Source: [Phialemoniopsis] sp. UDSM-2020 (taxonomy: Eukaryota; Ascomycota; Sordariomycetes; Thyridiales; Thyridiaceae). From it: a stretch of 64,000 nucleotides of DNA. The DNA lies in NCBI GenBank assembly GCA_018873225.1, contig JAEILZ010000008.1, positions 1,674,001 through 1,738,000 of the forward strand, given 5' to 3'. The notes under the pieces were generated by a model. It was not told the DNA's origin. It did not search any database and saw nothing but the letters and a program-made list of their open reading frames with translations. The position numbers and the translations under genes were made by a program. Shown here one piece after another: positions 1 through 10,284 of the stretch. The first letter of the stretch is position 1; the number at the start of each line of letters is the position of its first letter.

Positions 1-1731
1 TGTGACCTGAGCGTTTCGACGTCGCGAAGTTCCTCGGGCAAATCAAAGTCCGCCTCGGGGGGCTCCGGTACGGGGTGGCCCCAGGCCAGCACAGTCCTGC
101 CTTTCCTGCGGCTCTTGCTCAGAGCTGCATCCCTCTGGTAGTTCTTTTTGAAGAAAGAAGTGAACTCCCGAGGAGGAGGTGGTGGCTCTGGGGTTGGCTG
201 TCGCGGTGGAGGTGCTTTGCGCTGCTTTGAATTCTTGCCCTCGGGCTTCGACGATGCCATAAGGATGTCATTACGAAGCTGCTTCTCAATATGAGCATCG
301 ACGTCGCTGTTCTCGCGTGAATCGCCCTCGCTGGTTCTCTCGCTGCTCGTTCGTGAGCTTTGCTCGGTTTCGCGGCCGTCGCTACTTGGGCTCGTCTGGC
401 TGTCGGCGTCGTCTTCACTCTCGCTCTCGCTTTCCTCCTCGTCCTCCTCGTCACTCTCCTCCTCTTCGGAATCCTTGCTTGATGCCTTTTCCTTGGCGCG
501 TGCTTCTTCGGCCAATGCGCGATCCTTTTCGAGTTTTCTGCGCTTCTCTTCTTGGCTCCAGAGTCTGAATTTCTCCAAGATTGCCTTGCAGCCCTTGATA
601 AAGTGCGCTCTCGCTGGCTCAAACGCCTTCTTCCTGCTCTCCGTAATACCAGAAACGCCCATGGTCCTTAGCCAGTCATGGCCCTGAAGCCCCTCAAGGA
701 GGCGAATGATCTGGTCCTTTTCATGTTGGGCCCGCCCCTTTTCCGAATTGCGAATCGATCTTTCTAGCCTCTCAGCTTTCTTGTGTGCTGGTTCGAAATA
801 CGAGTCTGGTAGGGGATCATTTGGTGTTCTGCCCTTGTACTGGGCTTCGAGAAAGCCAAAATTGATCACTTGCGCATCCCAAAGATCTGTGAAGAGTGCA
901 TCACGGTAGCCTCTGACAGGCCACTTGTCGAATGAGTGGGGTGCGTAATTTTGGCCCCTAGGTATCGAGCCATGCGGGGGGGTTTGCCCCTTGGAGGAGG
1001 AGTCGGGAAGCGGTTGTCCTGCGACGAGAACGATCGGCGTCTCGATGTTCAAAATATCTAAAACAGATGAATAAAGCTGGTTAGAACACCAAACTCATGG
1101 CAACGGATTGAGAAGTGTCGGAAAAGTCAACGAGGGTGATGGTGTGCTTACGTTCTTCCTTGGGATCGTTCCCAATTACCTCATCGTAGTCGGGGAAATA
1201 GGCGGAAAGCTCGCTCTTGAAGCGCGTTGCCTCTTGGGATCGTAGCTTGCGGCCCTGCTCCTTGGTGGCCGGCTCAGACGGCTGGAGCTCCTTGAGCTCG
1301 TGTTTGAGACCCTTGATGACCTTCTCTTGGTGTTTTGTGTTGGCTGGCTGCTCAGGCTTTGCTGTTGCGTTGGTCTTGGCGGTGTTTTTGTTGCCTGTAG
1401 CGGCAGGGGCTGCGGGCTTGTTGACAGCAGGAGCTTCAGCGCGGGCGGTCGTTGTGGGCGGAGCCTTCTCTGGCCTTCTAGAGGTCTTTGCTAGTAATTC
1501 GATGCTAATTCGTGACTTCTTAGTTTTGATGGGATCTATATCGGTTTCGGACACATCGCGAGCCCGTTTGGCGTTCTGAACAGTGTGGTGGAGGATATTT
1601 TGACGCGACGATGCCGCGGTGGCGATAGGCATCCGTCGCTGGGGTTGCGAGCGGTGGTGACGCGGTGAATGCGAGTGCACTTGGAAGGGAGAAGTAACTT
1701 CAGCCCTTCTAGAGCGAACGACGGAGGCCAT
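1..1731 (-). CDS. SAS4-domain (something-about-silencing complex subunit 4-like) protein, 3' end beyond window
   Basis: Two exons are visible: 1152..1731 and 1..1057, joined over a 94-nt intron (1058..1151, donor GTAAGC, acceptor TTTTAG, phase 1). The gene continues past base 1, so the C-terminus is missing. The start is the ATG at 1729-1731; the frame stays open slightly further only through a TTG. About 545 residues are encoded here. The first ~190 are basic and disordered. The second exon carries a block rich in Arg/Glu followed by HDWLRTMGVSGIT and a run ending KFRLWSQEEKRR, which I recognise as the SAS4 domain. In yeast, Sas4 is part of the SAS histone H4-K16 acetyltransferase complex; a nuclear chromatin role here is inferred. 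A long acidic Glu/Asp/Ser tract (about 405-495 on the complement) follows the domain. The domain call is strong; function in this species is not shown. Confidence 0.8.
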
Positions 1732-2284
1732 TGCCAATTGAGAGCACTGCGGTCATGATGCGCCAGTAGCTAGTGATGAAACCGAGATGCACGAGGGCAG
1801 CTTGATGGTTGTTGTATCGACCTGTTGATTTTTTTCTCTGCTTGGCCGTCGAATTCCTTGGTGGTGATTGTGGGTGTGTGGGAGGCAGGCAGTCCCTCTA
1901 CTGTAACCACTAATTGCGCTAGGTGTTTTGTCTCTCTTGGTCAGCGCTAGACGGTGCAATGCTGGCTACAGCGGCCGTCACGTGGCGCCTTTGCGGCCAG
2001 TTATAGTGAGAATATAGCGGCTGTCAGGGGTGGACAAGCGCTGAAACTGCCATGAGGGCCCTGTATCTGGCTTTTAAATAATGCTGTTTTCTCCAACCAC
2101 GCTCCTCCGAGCAAATCAATCAATAGTCTAATTCTTGACCTTCATCCATGGTTGCATCTTGATATGTTTGTCCTGGTCAACAGTTTTGATTGCGTCTCAC
2201 AATCTACTACTTGTTCTGGCAAGCAGTATCTGGGTATGATGGATTATTACATTAGCAGGGTGATTCATCCTCCTGGCAGTATCA
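1732..2284. other. Intergenic, 5' flank of SAS4-like gene and 3' flank of IQ gene
   Basis: About 550 bases lie between two minus-strand genes. The sequence holds only short, compositionally poor frames. It should contain the promoter and 5' leader of the SAS4-like gene and the 3' UTR of the IQ-motif gene. I see no RNA gene or repeat. Confidence 0.5.
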
Positions 2285-4333
2285 TCACTTGTAGGTAGCC
2301 TCACTCCCCTTCTGTCCTTCAGGCTCTCGTGGTGTTACATGCAGCTTTTGCAACACTTGCACTCCCAGGCGGTTTTCCTCCCTCTCTTTCTCCTCCCTCT
2401 TCCTTTGCTCCTCCAAAAACTCCCTTTCCTTTGCTGCACTCTCACTTTTGTCCATTTCCTCTTCCTCTTTCCGCTTCACTTCCTCTGGTGCAATAATCTT
2501 ATCTCTGCGGTGGGTGATCTTTTGTATCAGATCCTTACCCTTTCTTCTGGACTTGACATAAGCTTCTAAGCCGACCAGAACAGCATAAGACTTGGAAATG
2601 GAAACGTGGCTCATGTCGACACCTTCCTCCTTGAGCGACTTGACAAAAGCCCTGAAGTTCGAGGCTGGTGGTCGGTAATGACCACTAAGTGGTGACAGCG
2701 AGGCCAGTCTCCCATTCTTGATCTTGATGAGACCAGCGGCGGAGATGCGCGAGCCTTGGAGGAATGACGAGTGCTGAAAGGCACCAGAATTCTTGATGCC
2801 CACATACAGACGGAAACTCGTGTCGGCAACGAAAATCCACGTGTTTTTCTTGACAGACTTGCGCAGCAGCTTGTTGAAGATCGTAGATGCCGAAACATGC
2901 TTGACCTTCTTCATCCCTGAAGCCTGGTCCATTCCTGGATTAGCATATTTGGCAGCGCGCGCCGCCTCGAGTTCCGACTCAGATGCCTCCTCTTCGCTAT
3001 CACTTGCGCCGCTGCTAGTATCTCCTAAAAGACGGGTCTCGTTCGTCGAGTATGACTGAAAGGCTGGAGTTGGATCATCGGCAGGCACGATGCCGTGTAC
3101 ACTGTCTTTCCACTGCTCTGTGGTGTCAATCCTCGCTCCATTCTTCGACCAACATAATCGTCCGTCGTCGTCCACTTTGACCAGGTAGTATTGTCGCTCC
3201 TCGCGGGAAAGATATCGAACCTGCTCTCGATCTAGCCGCTCTCGCGGGCATGCCTCTATCTCTATGTTCTTCCCTTCGCCATAGTCAAGCCAGTAAAAGA
3301 AGTTTTCATTCGTATTGGCCTTTTTCCATTCCTCGTGGTAGGTCCGGAGATTCGATCCATAGCGATGCTTCAGATCCACCATTTCTAGGAAGTACTGCAA
3401 CCCCATCATCTGCGAGTCTTTCTTGCGTTTCTTTCTGGCTTCCTCACGGAGCTTCTTCATCTCTGCTCTGTGTTCGGAGGCCTCACTATCGCTGGTGTCT
3501 GACGAGCTAGAGTCCGAATCGAAGTCCGATGATGAGTTCTCGTCGTTTGTTGCTCTCTTCGCAATGATCGCGGCTTTCTTCCAATTTTGCCTCGCCGTAG
3601 TCGAGGACCGACTGGGCGAGTTGCTGGCCTGGGCGGCCTCTCCTTCCAAGCTCAATCGTGCCAGCGACCCGGCAGCAGCACCGTCCCCAAGTTCTGATCT
3701 CGCCTTAGGCCTCGTCATCTCGCGGAATCGCGCTTCGCGCAGCGCATGGGTCCAGCGTGTCGTCGCGTTGACGCCGAGGCCCTTCATCTCTCTGCGCACC
3801 CGGTAGCCCCTGTATGTCCGCTGAATGAGCGATGCTGCCTTGTGACGCACACCGTCAGCATCGTCGCTCTTGTCTCGCTTGTGCGATCTCAACAAAGACG
3901 TCAGACTCCCATGTCTTCCATGCTGGATCTGCCCTTCTGTTCTTGTCGGCGCGATCGCGGGCGCCGAGGCCGAAGCTGAGGATGCGGCAGCTGCAACAGC
4001 GTTGGCTTTGAGCTGGGCATCGCGGGATCGCTGCCGCTTGTGTTCTACCTCGCGCGAGCGTTGGACGTCGGAGATGCGGTGCATCTCCTCGCTGGACGGC
4101 ACAACTAGGGAATCCATGTATTCCTTTTTGCGCGACTGCAACAGGGTCGAGCGCGCATCTGTGCTGTCCAGGGAGGTTCTCGAGCCCGGGGCGCTGTTTG
4201 ACGGACGTTGTCGCGGACTTTTTGGCGGGGTCAAGGGTATGGCAGGGGCCGATGATGTTGAAAGCCCGCCGCCGGTTGCGATGGACCCGGCCGGCAGCTG
4301 GGCCTGCTGGTCCCCCTGTCGGTGGTCGGTCAT
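2285..4333 (-). CDS. IQ calmodulin-binding motif protein (plant IQM-like fungal family)
   Basis: Single exon, 682 residues from the ATG at 4331-4333. An in-frame ATG at 4346-4348 would add five residues but has a poorer start context. The N-terminal ~165 residues are disordered. They are followed by a perfect IQ motif (IQRTYRGYRVRR, about residues 170-181), the calmodulin-binding consensus IQxxxRGxxxR. A Ser/Asp-rich linker then leads into a conserved region (QYFLEMVDLKHRYG, FFYWLDYGEGKNIE, YYLVKVDDDGRL) shared with plant IQM proteins and many fungal IQ-domain proteins. The C-terminus is a charged Glu/Lys/Arg coiled stretch. Calcium/calmodulin responsiveness is inferred from the motif; the molecular role of the fungal family is not established. 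It lies head to head with the Ypt35 gene over about 1.1 kb. Confidence 0.8.
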   Translation of the reverse strand: MTDHRQGDQQAQLPAGSIATGGGLSTSSAPAIPLTPPKSPRQRPSNSAPGSRTSLDSTDARSTLLQSRKKEYMDSLVVPSSEEMHRISDVQRSREVEHKRQRSRDAQLKANAVAAAASSASASAPAIAPTRTEGQIQHGRHGSLTSLLRSHKRDKSDDADGVRHKAASLIQRTYRGYRVRREMKGLGVNATTRWTHALREARFREMTRPKARSELGDGAAAGSLARLSLEGEAAQASNSPSRSSTTARQNWKKAAIIAKRATNDENSSSDFDSDSSSSDTSDSEASEHRAEMKKLREEARKKRKKDSQMMGLQYFLEMVDLKHRYGSNLRTYHEEWKKANTNENFFYWLDYGEGKNIEIEACPRERLDREQVRYLSREERQYYLVKVDDDGRLCWSKNGARIDTTEQWKDSVHGIVPADDPTPAFQSYSTNETRLLGDTSSGASDSEEEASESELEAARAAKYANPGMDQASGMKKVKHVSASTIFNKLLRKSVKKNTWIFVADTSFRLYVGIKNSGAFQHSSFLQGSRISAAGLIKIKNGRLASLSPLSGHYRPPASNFRAFVKSLKEEGVDMSHVSISKSYAVLVGLEAYVKSRRKGKDLIQKITHRRDKIIAPEEVKRKEEEEMDKSESAAKEREFLEEQRKREEKEREENRLGVQVLQKLHVTPREPEGQKGSEATYK

Positions 4334-5429
4334 AGCATCAAGAAACATGCACAAAGGTCAGTGTTGGCCCAGAAGCGGGAAGAGGGAAAGGCCAAGAAAA
4401 TGGAATTTGCGAGAAGGATGCCTATTAAGGGCTTGGTGGCGCCCATTCCGCGGACGAGATGGACGAAAACAGGGAAAGCTGGCAGACTAATAAAGAGCTG
4501 ATCTTTCTTGTTAGTAACGGAGTGTAAGTTGGGCGCAGGTCGGCGGCAGTGGGTGCCGAAACGTAATCACAGCGGCACGGAGGCTGGCTTGGAGCACTCG
4601 CAAAGCTCCGAGCACTCGACAAGGTGCATTCTGCCCCTACGACCCAAGGCGCAGCATGCCGTTATTTAGCGAGATGCTCTTTTTAGCACAGCTGTGGATG
4701 TAGTTGAAACCTTTAATTCTGATGTGTATGCCAGCCTCTGCAACTCGTACGGAAGGCAACGTAAGTTGAACGTCGACTGTGGCTGAGCAGCTGTCATCTT
4801 GTTCCTGTTATGGGATTAGACACTACCTAGGAGGGCAATCCGAGTAAGTAAACCTCGTAAATTTACGAGTCCTCAAATCAGATTGCTGAATCATGTTCCG
4901 AGCCGTTGAAGAATGCTAGCCAACATGGCAAGCAATACTTAGTCGGCTACTTGCCGTGGAGAACAGCCCAGCTAGGCTGAATCCCCAAAAAACAACGGGA
5001 GCAGCCCTGTAATTATCTGGATTAGGTAATTACGACCCCAGTCTTGACGACGACGAATCTGCCGATCACGACCCTAGAACAAAACATCTTGGCCTTACAC
5101 CACGACGATCAATGGTTAAATGAACTGTTCACTTCTCGGAATCCCGGCCCAGAATAACACCACCATACCGCGCTTATGGGCATCTGACGATCTACTATTG
5201 CACAACATCGCTCTTGCACGCCAACAACTAAGGACCACAGTTGCGCATCCTTTGGCTTGAATTGCCCAATCAAGACCGGCGCTTCCGATAACCCCAAACA
5301 CAGGGAGTACCCCAGATATCGATCCCACCGACGTTTCAAAAGGAGCACCTACCACAAGCTTAATCGCACCCCGGACCAGACTCTGCACGCCGACGGTCCA
5401 TGCCCCGAGCGCATGCCTTGCATGGCTGA
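4334..5429. other. Divergent intergenic region between IQ gene and Ypt35 gene
   Basis: About 1.1 kb separates two divergently transcribed starts, so both promoters must lie here. Short frames on both strands at 5109-5517 are not supported: they are short, lack known motifs and overlap one another. No tRNA or repeat was recognised. Confidence 0.5.
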
Positions 5430-6297
5430 ATGGCGGCGGAGGCAGACCACAAACAAGCGCGTCAGAACGGCGGCTTGAACGGTGGCAGCAGTGGCAAACC
5501 CTCCTTGTCGCACACACCCCGGAACCCAGAACCCACGCGAGCGGCCCTCTTTGACGACGAATATGACATCCTGAGCGGCGCGCCTGGACCTCGCGCAGCC
5601 GAGGCCCCCGAGGCCGACGCCGCGTCCTCGTCGCCCGTCACGTCGCCCGTGATTCAGCCGCCGTACTGGACCCGGTCGCATAGCCGCACAGTGTCCAACA
5701 TGTCGACGGAAAGCGTGCTGCCGATTGGAGCCATTACATTGCAGGACAACGAGGACGAGGATAGTCATGCTCGGGACGGCGGGCTGGGCAGGGACAGGAA
5801 CAGAGCGTGCTGGGCCAAGAGCGTTGAGGTCACCGACCATGTCGTCGTGAACGGCAGTGCGACCAATATCGGCGCGTTTGTTGTGTGGAACATCAGGGTT
5901 GAGACGTTGACGGTAAGTTTTGTGCATAAAGTGCCGGTGCCTTGTAAGCATACAGCGACTAAACGAGGATCACTAACATTATGCGTTCTTCAGGGACAAT
6001 ATATCAACATAAGGAAGCGGTACTCCGAGTTTGACGAGCTCCGGCACGAATTGGTGCAGACCTTCCCAGGTTTTGAGGCGGCAGTACCAGCGCTCCCACC
6101 AAAGAGCTTCATATCAAAGTTTCAACCACGCTTCCTCGAGAAGAGGAGAGCAGGTTTGCAATATTTCTTAAAGTGAGTTTGTCTGTGCCTGATCTAGTCG
6201 ATTTGTATCGAGGCTGACAAGAAATCTATGCAGTTGTATACTACTGAACCCAGAATTTTCTGGGTCTCCTGTTTTGAAGGAGTTTTTATTCTCATGA
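5430..6297 (+). CDS. YPT35: PX-domain endosomal/vacuolar adaptor, Ypt35-like
   Basis: Three exons: 5430..5912, 5994..6172, 6234..6297, giving 241 residues. Residues 1 to about 115 are disordered. The PX domain follows (WAKSVEVTDHV, then YINIRKRYSEFDELRHEL, FPGFEAAVPALPPKS, FLEKRRAGLQYFLN). The last exon supplies the family-typical ending CILLNPEFSGSPVLKEFLFS, which confirms the second splice. PX domains bind phosphatidylinositol 3-phosphate; yeast Ypt35 recruits Vps13 to endosomes and vacuole. The first intron is 81 nt, a multiple of three without an in-frame stop, so its retention would add 27 residues. ATGs at 5413 and 5422 in another frame open a short frame that overlaps the chosen start (ends 5478); whether they are transcribed is unknown. 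Confidence 0.85.
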
Positions 6298-6472
6298 GCG
6301 ACGACTTTTTGTAATGCATACATATCATGCTCGCCTTGGATAGTTTCAAGCACAAGGACGATGAGCTAGCTTAATCATAATAACAGCGGCATTGGTTCTT
6401 TGCAATTAGTCCTTGCTTGAACGTTGATACAATTACTCGACGACGAGCAAGACACCTCAGCTAGAAATCCTT

Positions 6473-7488
6473 CTAGTCCGTGTGGTCAGTTGAAAGGCAA
6501 ACGTCCTCCCACTCGGCCAAGTACTTCCCCGCCTCGGCTATTCTCTGGCGTATTCCCGCTACGATATCGCTGCCCAGCGCCAGGCGCACGGGGATCTTGC
6601 GGCCCTCGGCGCACCCGGTGCGCGTGAAGACGTCGACAATGACCTGCGCCCCTTTCTCCACGTTGCCCAGTTGGTTGTCGTTGGCCTTCATGAGCAGCTC
6701 CGAGTACTGGTGCGCCGGCGTGCCGTCATACGCGCTCAGCGTGCGCGCCGCCTGCACGCGGTGCACCGTCTCCTCCTCGTCGCTCCCGCCTGCCCCGGTG
6801 TGCAGGAACCCGGTACGGAAGTAACCCGGCTCGACGACGCACGCCGACACCCCGAAGGGCTCCATCTCCATGGCCAGGCCCTCGGTCAGGCCCGTCACGG
6901 CGAACTTGGTCGAGGCGTAGTGCGCCGCGCCCGGGAAGGACTGCCAGCTGCCGATGGAGCCAAAGTGCGCGATGACGACGGGCGCCGTCTTGCCCGAGGC
7001 CGCGGCCGCGGCGCGCAGGTGCGGCAGCGCGGCGTGGCTGATGTTGGCGGCGCCGAGGACGTTGGTGTTGAACTGGTTGAAGACCTCCTTTCCACTGTGA
7101 ATAGGGGCAATAGTTGTCAGCATATGGTTGTGCCAGTTCCGCCGTTGTTGTAACATTTCAAAGATGGGATTTAAAGAAGAACATCAACGTACCTTGCCTC
7201 CTCAACGCCAGCCTCGAGCAGGTAGCCAGCGCAGTTGATGACGTGTGTGACGCGGCCGTGCACGTCGACGGCACACTGCAGGATGCCAGCTAGGGTCTCG
7301 TCGTCGGCCGTGACATCACAGTCCAGGACAGTGGCACCAGCATCTCGGAGAGCACCGAGGCGGTCGGCACGGCGAGCGGTGGCGATGACATGGTGGCCAC
7401 GGTGGAGGGCCTCCTTGGCGATGGCCTCGCCGAAGCCGGAGCTAGTGCCGGTGATGAACCAGACGGGTGTGTTATCGTTGGAAGACAT
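6473..7488 (-). CDS. Short-chain dehydrogenase/reductase (classical SDR)
   Basis: Two exons, 7193..7488 and 6473..7094, with a 98-nt intron (7095..7192, donor GTACGT, phase 2); 305 residues. The Rossmann nucleotide-binding motif TGTSSGFG lies at residues 14-20 region, followed by TARR, where the Arg pair suggests NADP preference. The catalytic YASTK places Tyr158 and Lys162, with Ser145/Ser148 upstream. The usual NNAG is NCAG here. The joined segment EEASGKEVFNQFNTNVLG is typical of the fungal subgroup that contains many uncharacterised oxidoreductases. The substrate cannot be told from sequence. It is convergent with the Ypt35 gene (3' ends 175 nt apart). Confidence 0.88.
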
Positions 7489-7633
7489 CCCGGCTGTGCT
7501 CTGGGTGTGGACAAGATTGAGGTTTAGACCTGTATTATAGCTGAGGATGGGATAGCTTCTTGTACACTTGTTACAAGAACAAATTAAGCAGGCATATCTC
7601 CTAGCACGCAACCTTGGGGTCCACGAGCTCCTA

Positions 7634-8639
7634 TTATATACGCATTCTGAAACTGCATTTGCTTGTCTGTGGTGCAATTCGGCCGTTTGCTAAACTCCTA
7701 AGATCCAGCTCCTTATCGCCAACACCCACCCATTGGAAGCTTCGGGCTCCCGGACACAGCTTCATATCATTGCACTGCATATCACACTTGCAAGTTTTAT
7801 ACACCTTACATACAATAGGATCTTCGGAGTACCTTAGCTCCCGTCTGACCACCCTAGACATAGCTCGGGACAAGCACACCTCACTTACACCGGTGCCCCG
7901 CTTCAGACAGCTCAAACCTTGATGCCTGTTTGTGATCCTACATACGCTTGGCAATTTCATAATTTCTGGTTCATCCCCAAAGTAGAGTAACTCATCAAGG
8001 GGTAAAGACCACATTGGAATGCGGTCAAAAAGGTGTGGAAGCCGGGCCAACAGGAGTTCACGACGAACATGCTCATAGGCTATCTTGAACCCGGCAAGCC
8101 TCGACCCCGCGCAGACCTTCGCCCTTCTACCATCAATGGGAAACCTTGCGTGCATATCCTGTGAAACTCCTCGCAGGCGGTAGGCTATTTCATGTACAGC
8201 ACCTGCAAGCCGGCGCCGTCTTTGAGAGTCGCACAACGGGGCGCACAGGTCTTCGGCGATGGCAGACTAAACGCCGATCCACCATCGCCGTTTAGCTTGC
8301 CGAAGACGGCGCCGCGGGTGTGCCGAGTGTGCTCAGTCAGATACTTTAGTAATTGGACTTATTTTGGGACTCAGTCAAAGGACCGACGCATTTGCTGATC
8401 ATAGACACAATCATACTCATGTATTGAATGCTTCTCTTCTGGTCTAGAAGATATGCCAAGCCAGTCTCTATAAGCAGCGCGGAAGCTGCATTGTAAATGC
8501 ACTTTTGGACAACCTCCTCAACGCCAGTATCCGCCAATGCAATGAATTCAAAATGCACTCGGGCGCCCAAGAAGATATCGGGACGTAAAAGAGGCGCCCA
8601 AGGTTCAACAGCCCACACACGTCGGCTCCGCCGCAACAT
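7634..8639 (-). CDS. Doubtful hypothetical locus (two minus-strand frames)
   Basis: Two minus-strand open frames, about 8346..8639 (97 codons from ATG) and about 7634..8236 (about 200 codons, no convincing ATG at its upstream edge), are separated by the hairpin region. Both have fairly ordinary amino-acid composition, unlike most shadow frames nearby. I found no family motif, signal peptide or membrane segment, and no convincing donor/acceptor pair joining them. They could be a species-specific gene, a decayed gene, or chance. The call is weak and coordinates are approximate. Confidence 0.15.
8249..8307. repeat. Imperfect inverted repeat / hairpin
   Basis: The outer arms GTCTTCGGC (8249-8257) and GCCGAAGAC (8299-8307) are perfect reverse complements (9 bp). 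Inside, CTAAACG (8267-8273) pairs with CGTTTAG (8289-8295), and after one C/C mismatch CGAT (8275-8278) pairs with ATCG (8284-8287), leaving a five-base loop. The internal loop is 9 nt on one side and 3 nt on the other. It is about 760 nt upstream of the SDR start. It could be a transcript hairpin, a terminator-like element or the relic of a small inverted-repeat element. Confidence 0.7.
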
Positions 8640-8788
8640 CACAGTCGGTCAAAGTCCACACGCGGCTATCACCGACTGATCCCCCAGCTCGACTCCATCT
8701 CTGGAGGGATTCTGTTCACTTCTGTCAGAGCAACCGCTGATGCTTATAAGCAAAAGCTCTTCTCACACCGGAGGCAACACACGAGAGC

Positions 8789-10284
8789 CTATGCCTTCTT
8801 CTTGCCATTTGCAACCCCGTTGGCAGCTGCTTGGTGGAGCCTCTTGTTCTCCATCTGCTTCTCATAGGGGATCGTCAAGGCATTGATGCCAAGGAAGTTG
8901 CAGATGCTTGTTACAACCAGGTACGCCCATCGGAAGTAAACGGCCATGGCGAAGAAGAAATAGGCCCAGAGGTAGTACAGCTCGTTCTGAGCGCTGATCG
9001 GCTCGAAACCGAAACGGGGCAGGTTCGCCAAGATGGCACCGCCGACGAGGGGGGTTAGCATGACGGTCCAGTATGGGAAGGGCTGGCGCGTCAGGTGAGC
9101 CAGAATCATCTTGGTAGTCATCCGGCCAAAGACAAACGACATGGTCAGGCAGAAAAGGACCAAGTGGTTCTCCGCCATCAGAGTCGAGTACGGTGAGTAG
9201 AGCCAGGCGCCAATCGAGAGGGTGTAGACAACCATGGGCGTCCACTCGAGAAAGACGGGGGCCACGGGGAGGTTCCTGCTCCGTCTCGCCTTGACGACGT
9301 GGTAGATGCAGAATGGGATATGGGTCAAGAGCAGCGAGCCCACGATCATACCAATCCAGATGTCGCGGATGGAGAGGTCGCCTACGAGATGAGCGTATCC
9401 AAACAACATCTTCTCGCCAACAATATCAACGATGCTTTCGGTCCAGATTCCCGGGCCGTAGTACCCCGACAGTGCCATGACACTGCAAGCGATCAAAAGC
9501 CCTTCAGTGGGTCCGTTGATAACACCCAGGTACAGCGTATGGGAGTGGTAGGTCTCCCATGTCGAAAAGAACATGGGCAGGCAGGGGCACAGCGCAGTGA
9601 ATACACCCGAGTGAGAGGTACCGAGACCCATAGCAGCCGTCTCTAGCAAGCTGGCAAGGGTGCAGTTGAGCGAGTCGATGCCGTGGTCGAAAAGTTCACC
9701 CAGTCCGCTGGAAGTGCCTGTCCTTCTTGCCTGCTTCCCGTCCAGGTTGTCCATGGTCTGATACATGAAAAGACCAAATGCAAAGCTGTAGTATAACCAT
9801 GATGGGCCCTAGATCATGAAACCTCGTCATCAGCTCGGCGGCTCCCCCAGGTAGGGCCCGCAGGCCTTGGCGTCGAGAACTTACCGGTCCGATCAAGTCG
9901 GGCATGAAGAGCACAAGCAGACCAATGTTACCAAGGATAAAGAAAAAGCCAATCAGCGTTACCATGTTCGGGGCAAGCCATAATGGTAGGAGCTCGACGG
10001 CGGCGTTCCACTATCACGGCATTGTTTAGCATACGGAGGAGGACGCGGGGTTTGCGCCGGGAGAACGAAAGTACGTACGTAGGGTCGCAGTATATAGTAT
10101 GACACTGGTGACTTGTCGACGCTTGAATATTTGTACGATTTCAAATGGATCAGGGCATCGTCCGAGATGCACTCAGCGACTGCGCTTTCTGCAACAAGGT
10201 CTTGTCAGTCCAGGGAAGCTCTCTTGATCGGGTTCGGGGTCTAGTGGGGCCGCCGTTGAACGTACTACTATTGTTGGGGGCCAT
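8789..10284 (-). CDS. EPT1: Diacylglycerol cholinephosphotransferase/ethanolaminephosphotransferase (CDP-alcohol phosphotransferase)
   Basis: Four exons: 10266..10284, 10079..10188, 9885..10010, 8789..9808, 424 residues. The 19-nt first exon encodes MAPNNS plus one base; this start is required because the next exon has an in-frame stop upstream. The membrane enzyme transfers phosphocholine or phosphoethanolamine from CDP-alcohol to diacylglycerol, the last Kennedy-pathway step, in ER/Golgi membranes. The family signature DGxxARx8Gx3Dx3D is complete: Asp108-Gly109, Ala112-Arg113, Gly122, Asp126, Asp130. The N-terminal block (HLKSYKYSSVDKSPVSYYIL, then LLPLWLAPNMVTLIGF) and eight or so hydrophobic segments match the family. 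The C-terminus is basic (GKKKA). Whether it uses choline, ethanolamine or both cannot be decided from sequence. Confidence 0.9.

Larger units (their letters stand above)
7489..8788. other. Intergenic region with a hairpin and two orphan frames
   Basis: About 1.3 kb lies between the 3' end of the CDP-alcohol phosphotransferase gene and the SDR start, both on the minus strand. It should hold the SDR promoter. It also holds a strong imperfect hairpin (8249-8307) and two minus-strand frames reported separately. No known RNA family was recognised. Confidence 0.5.
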
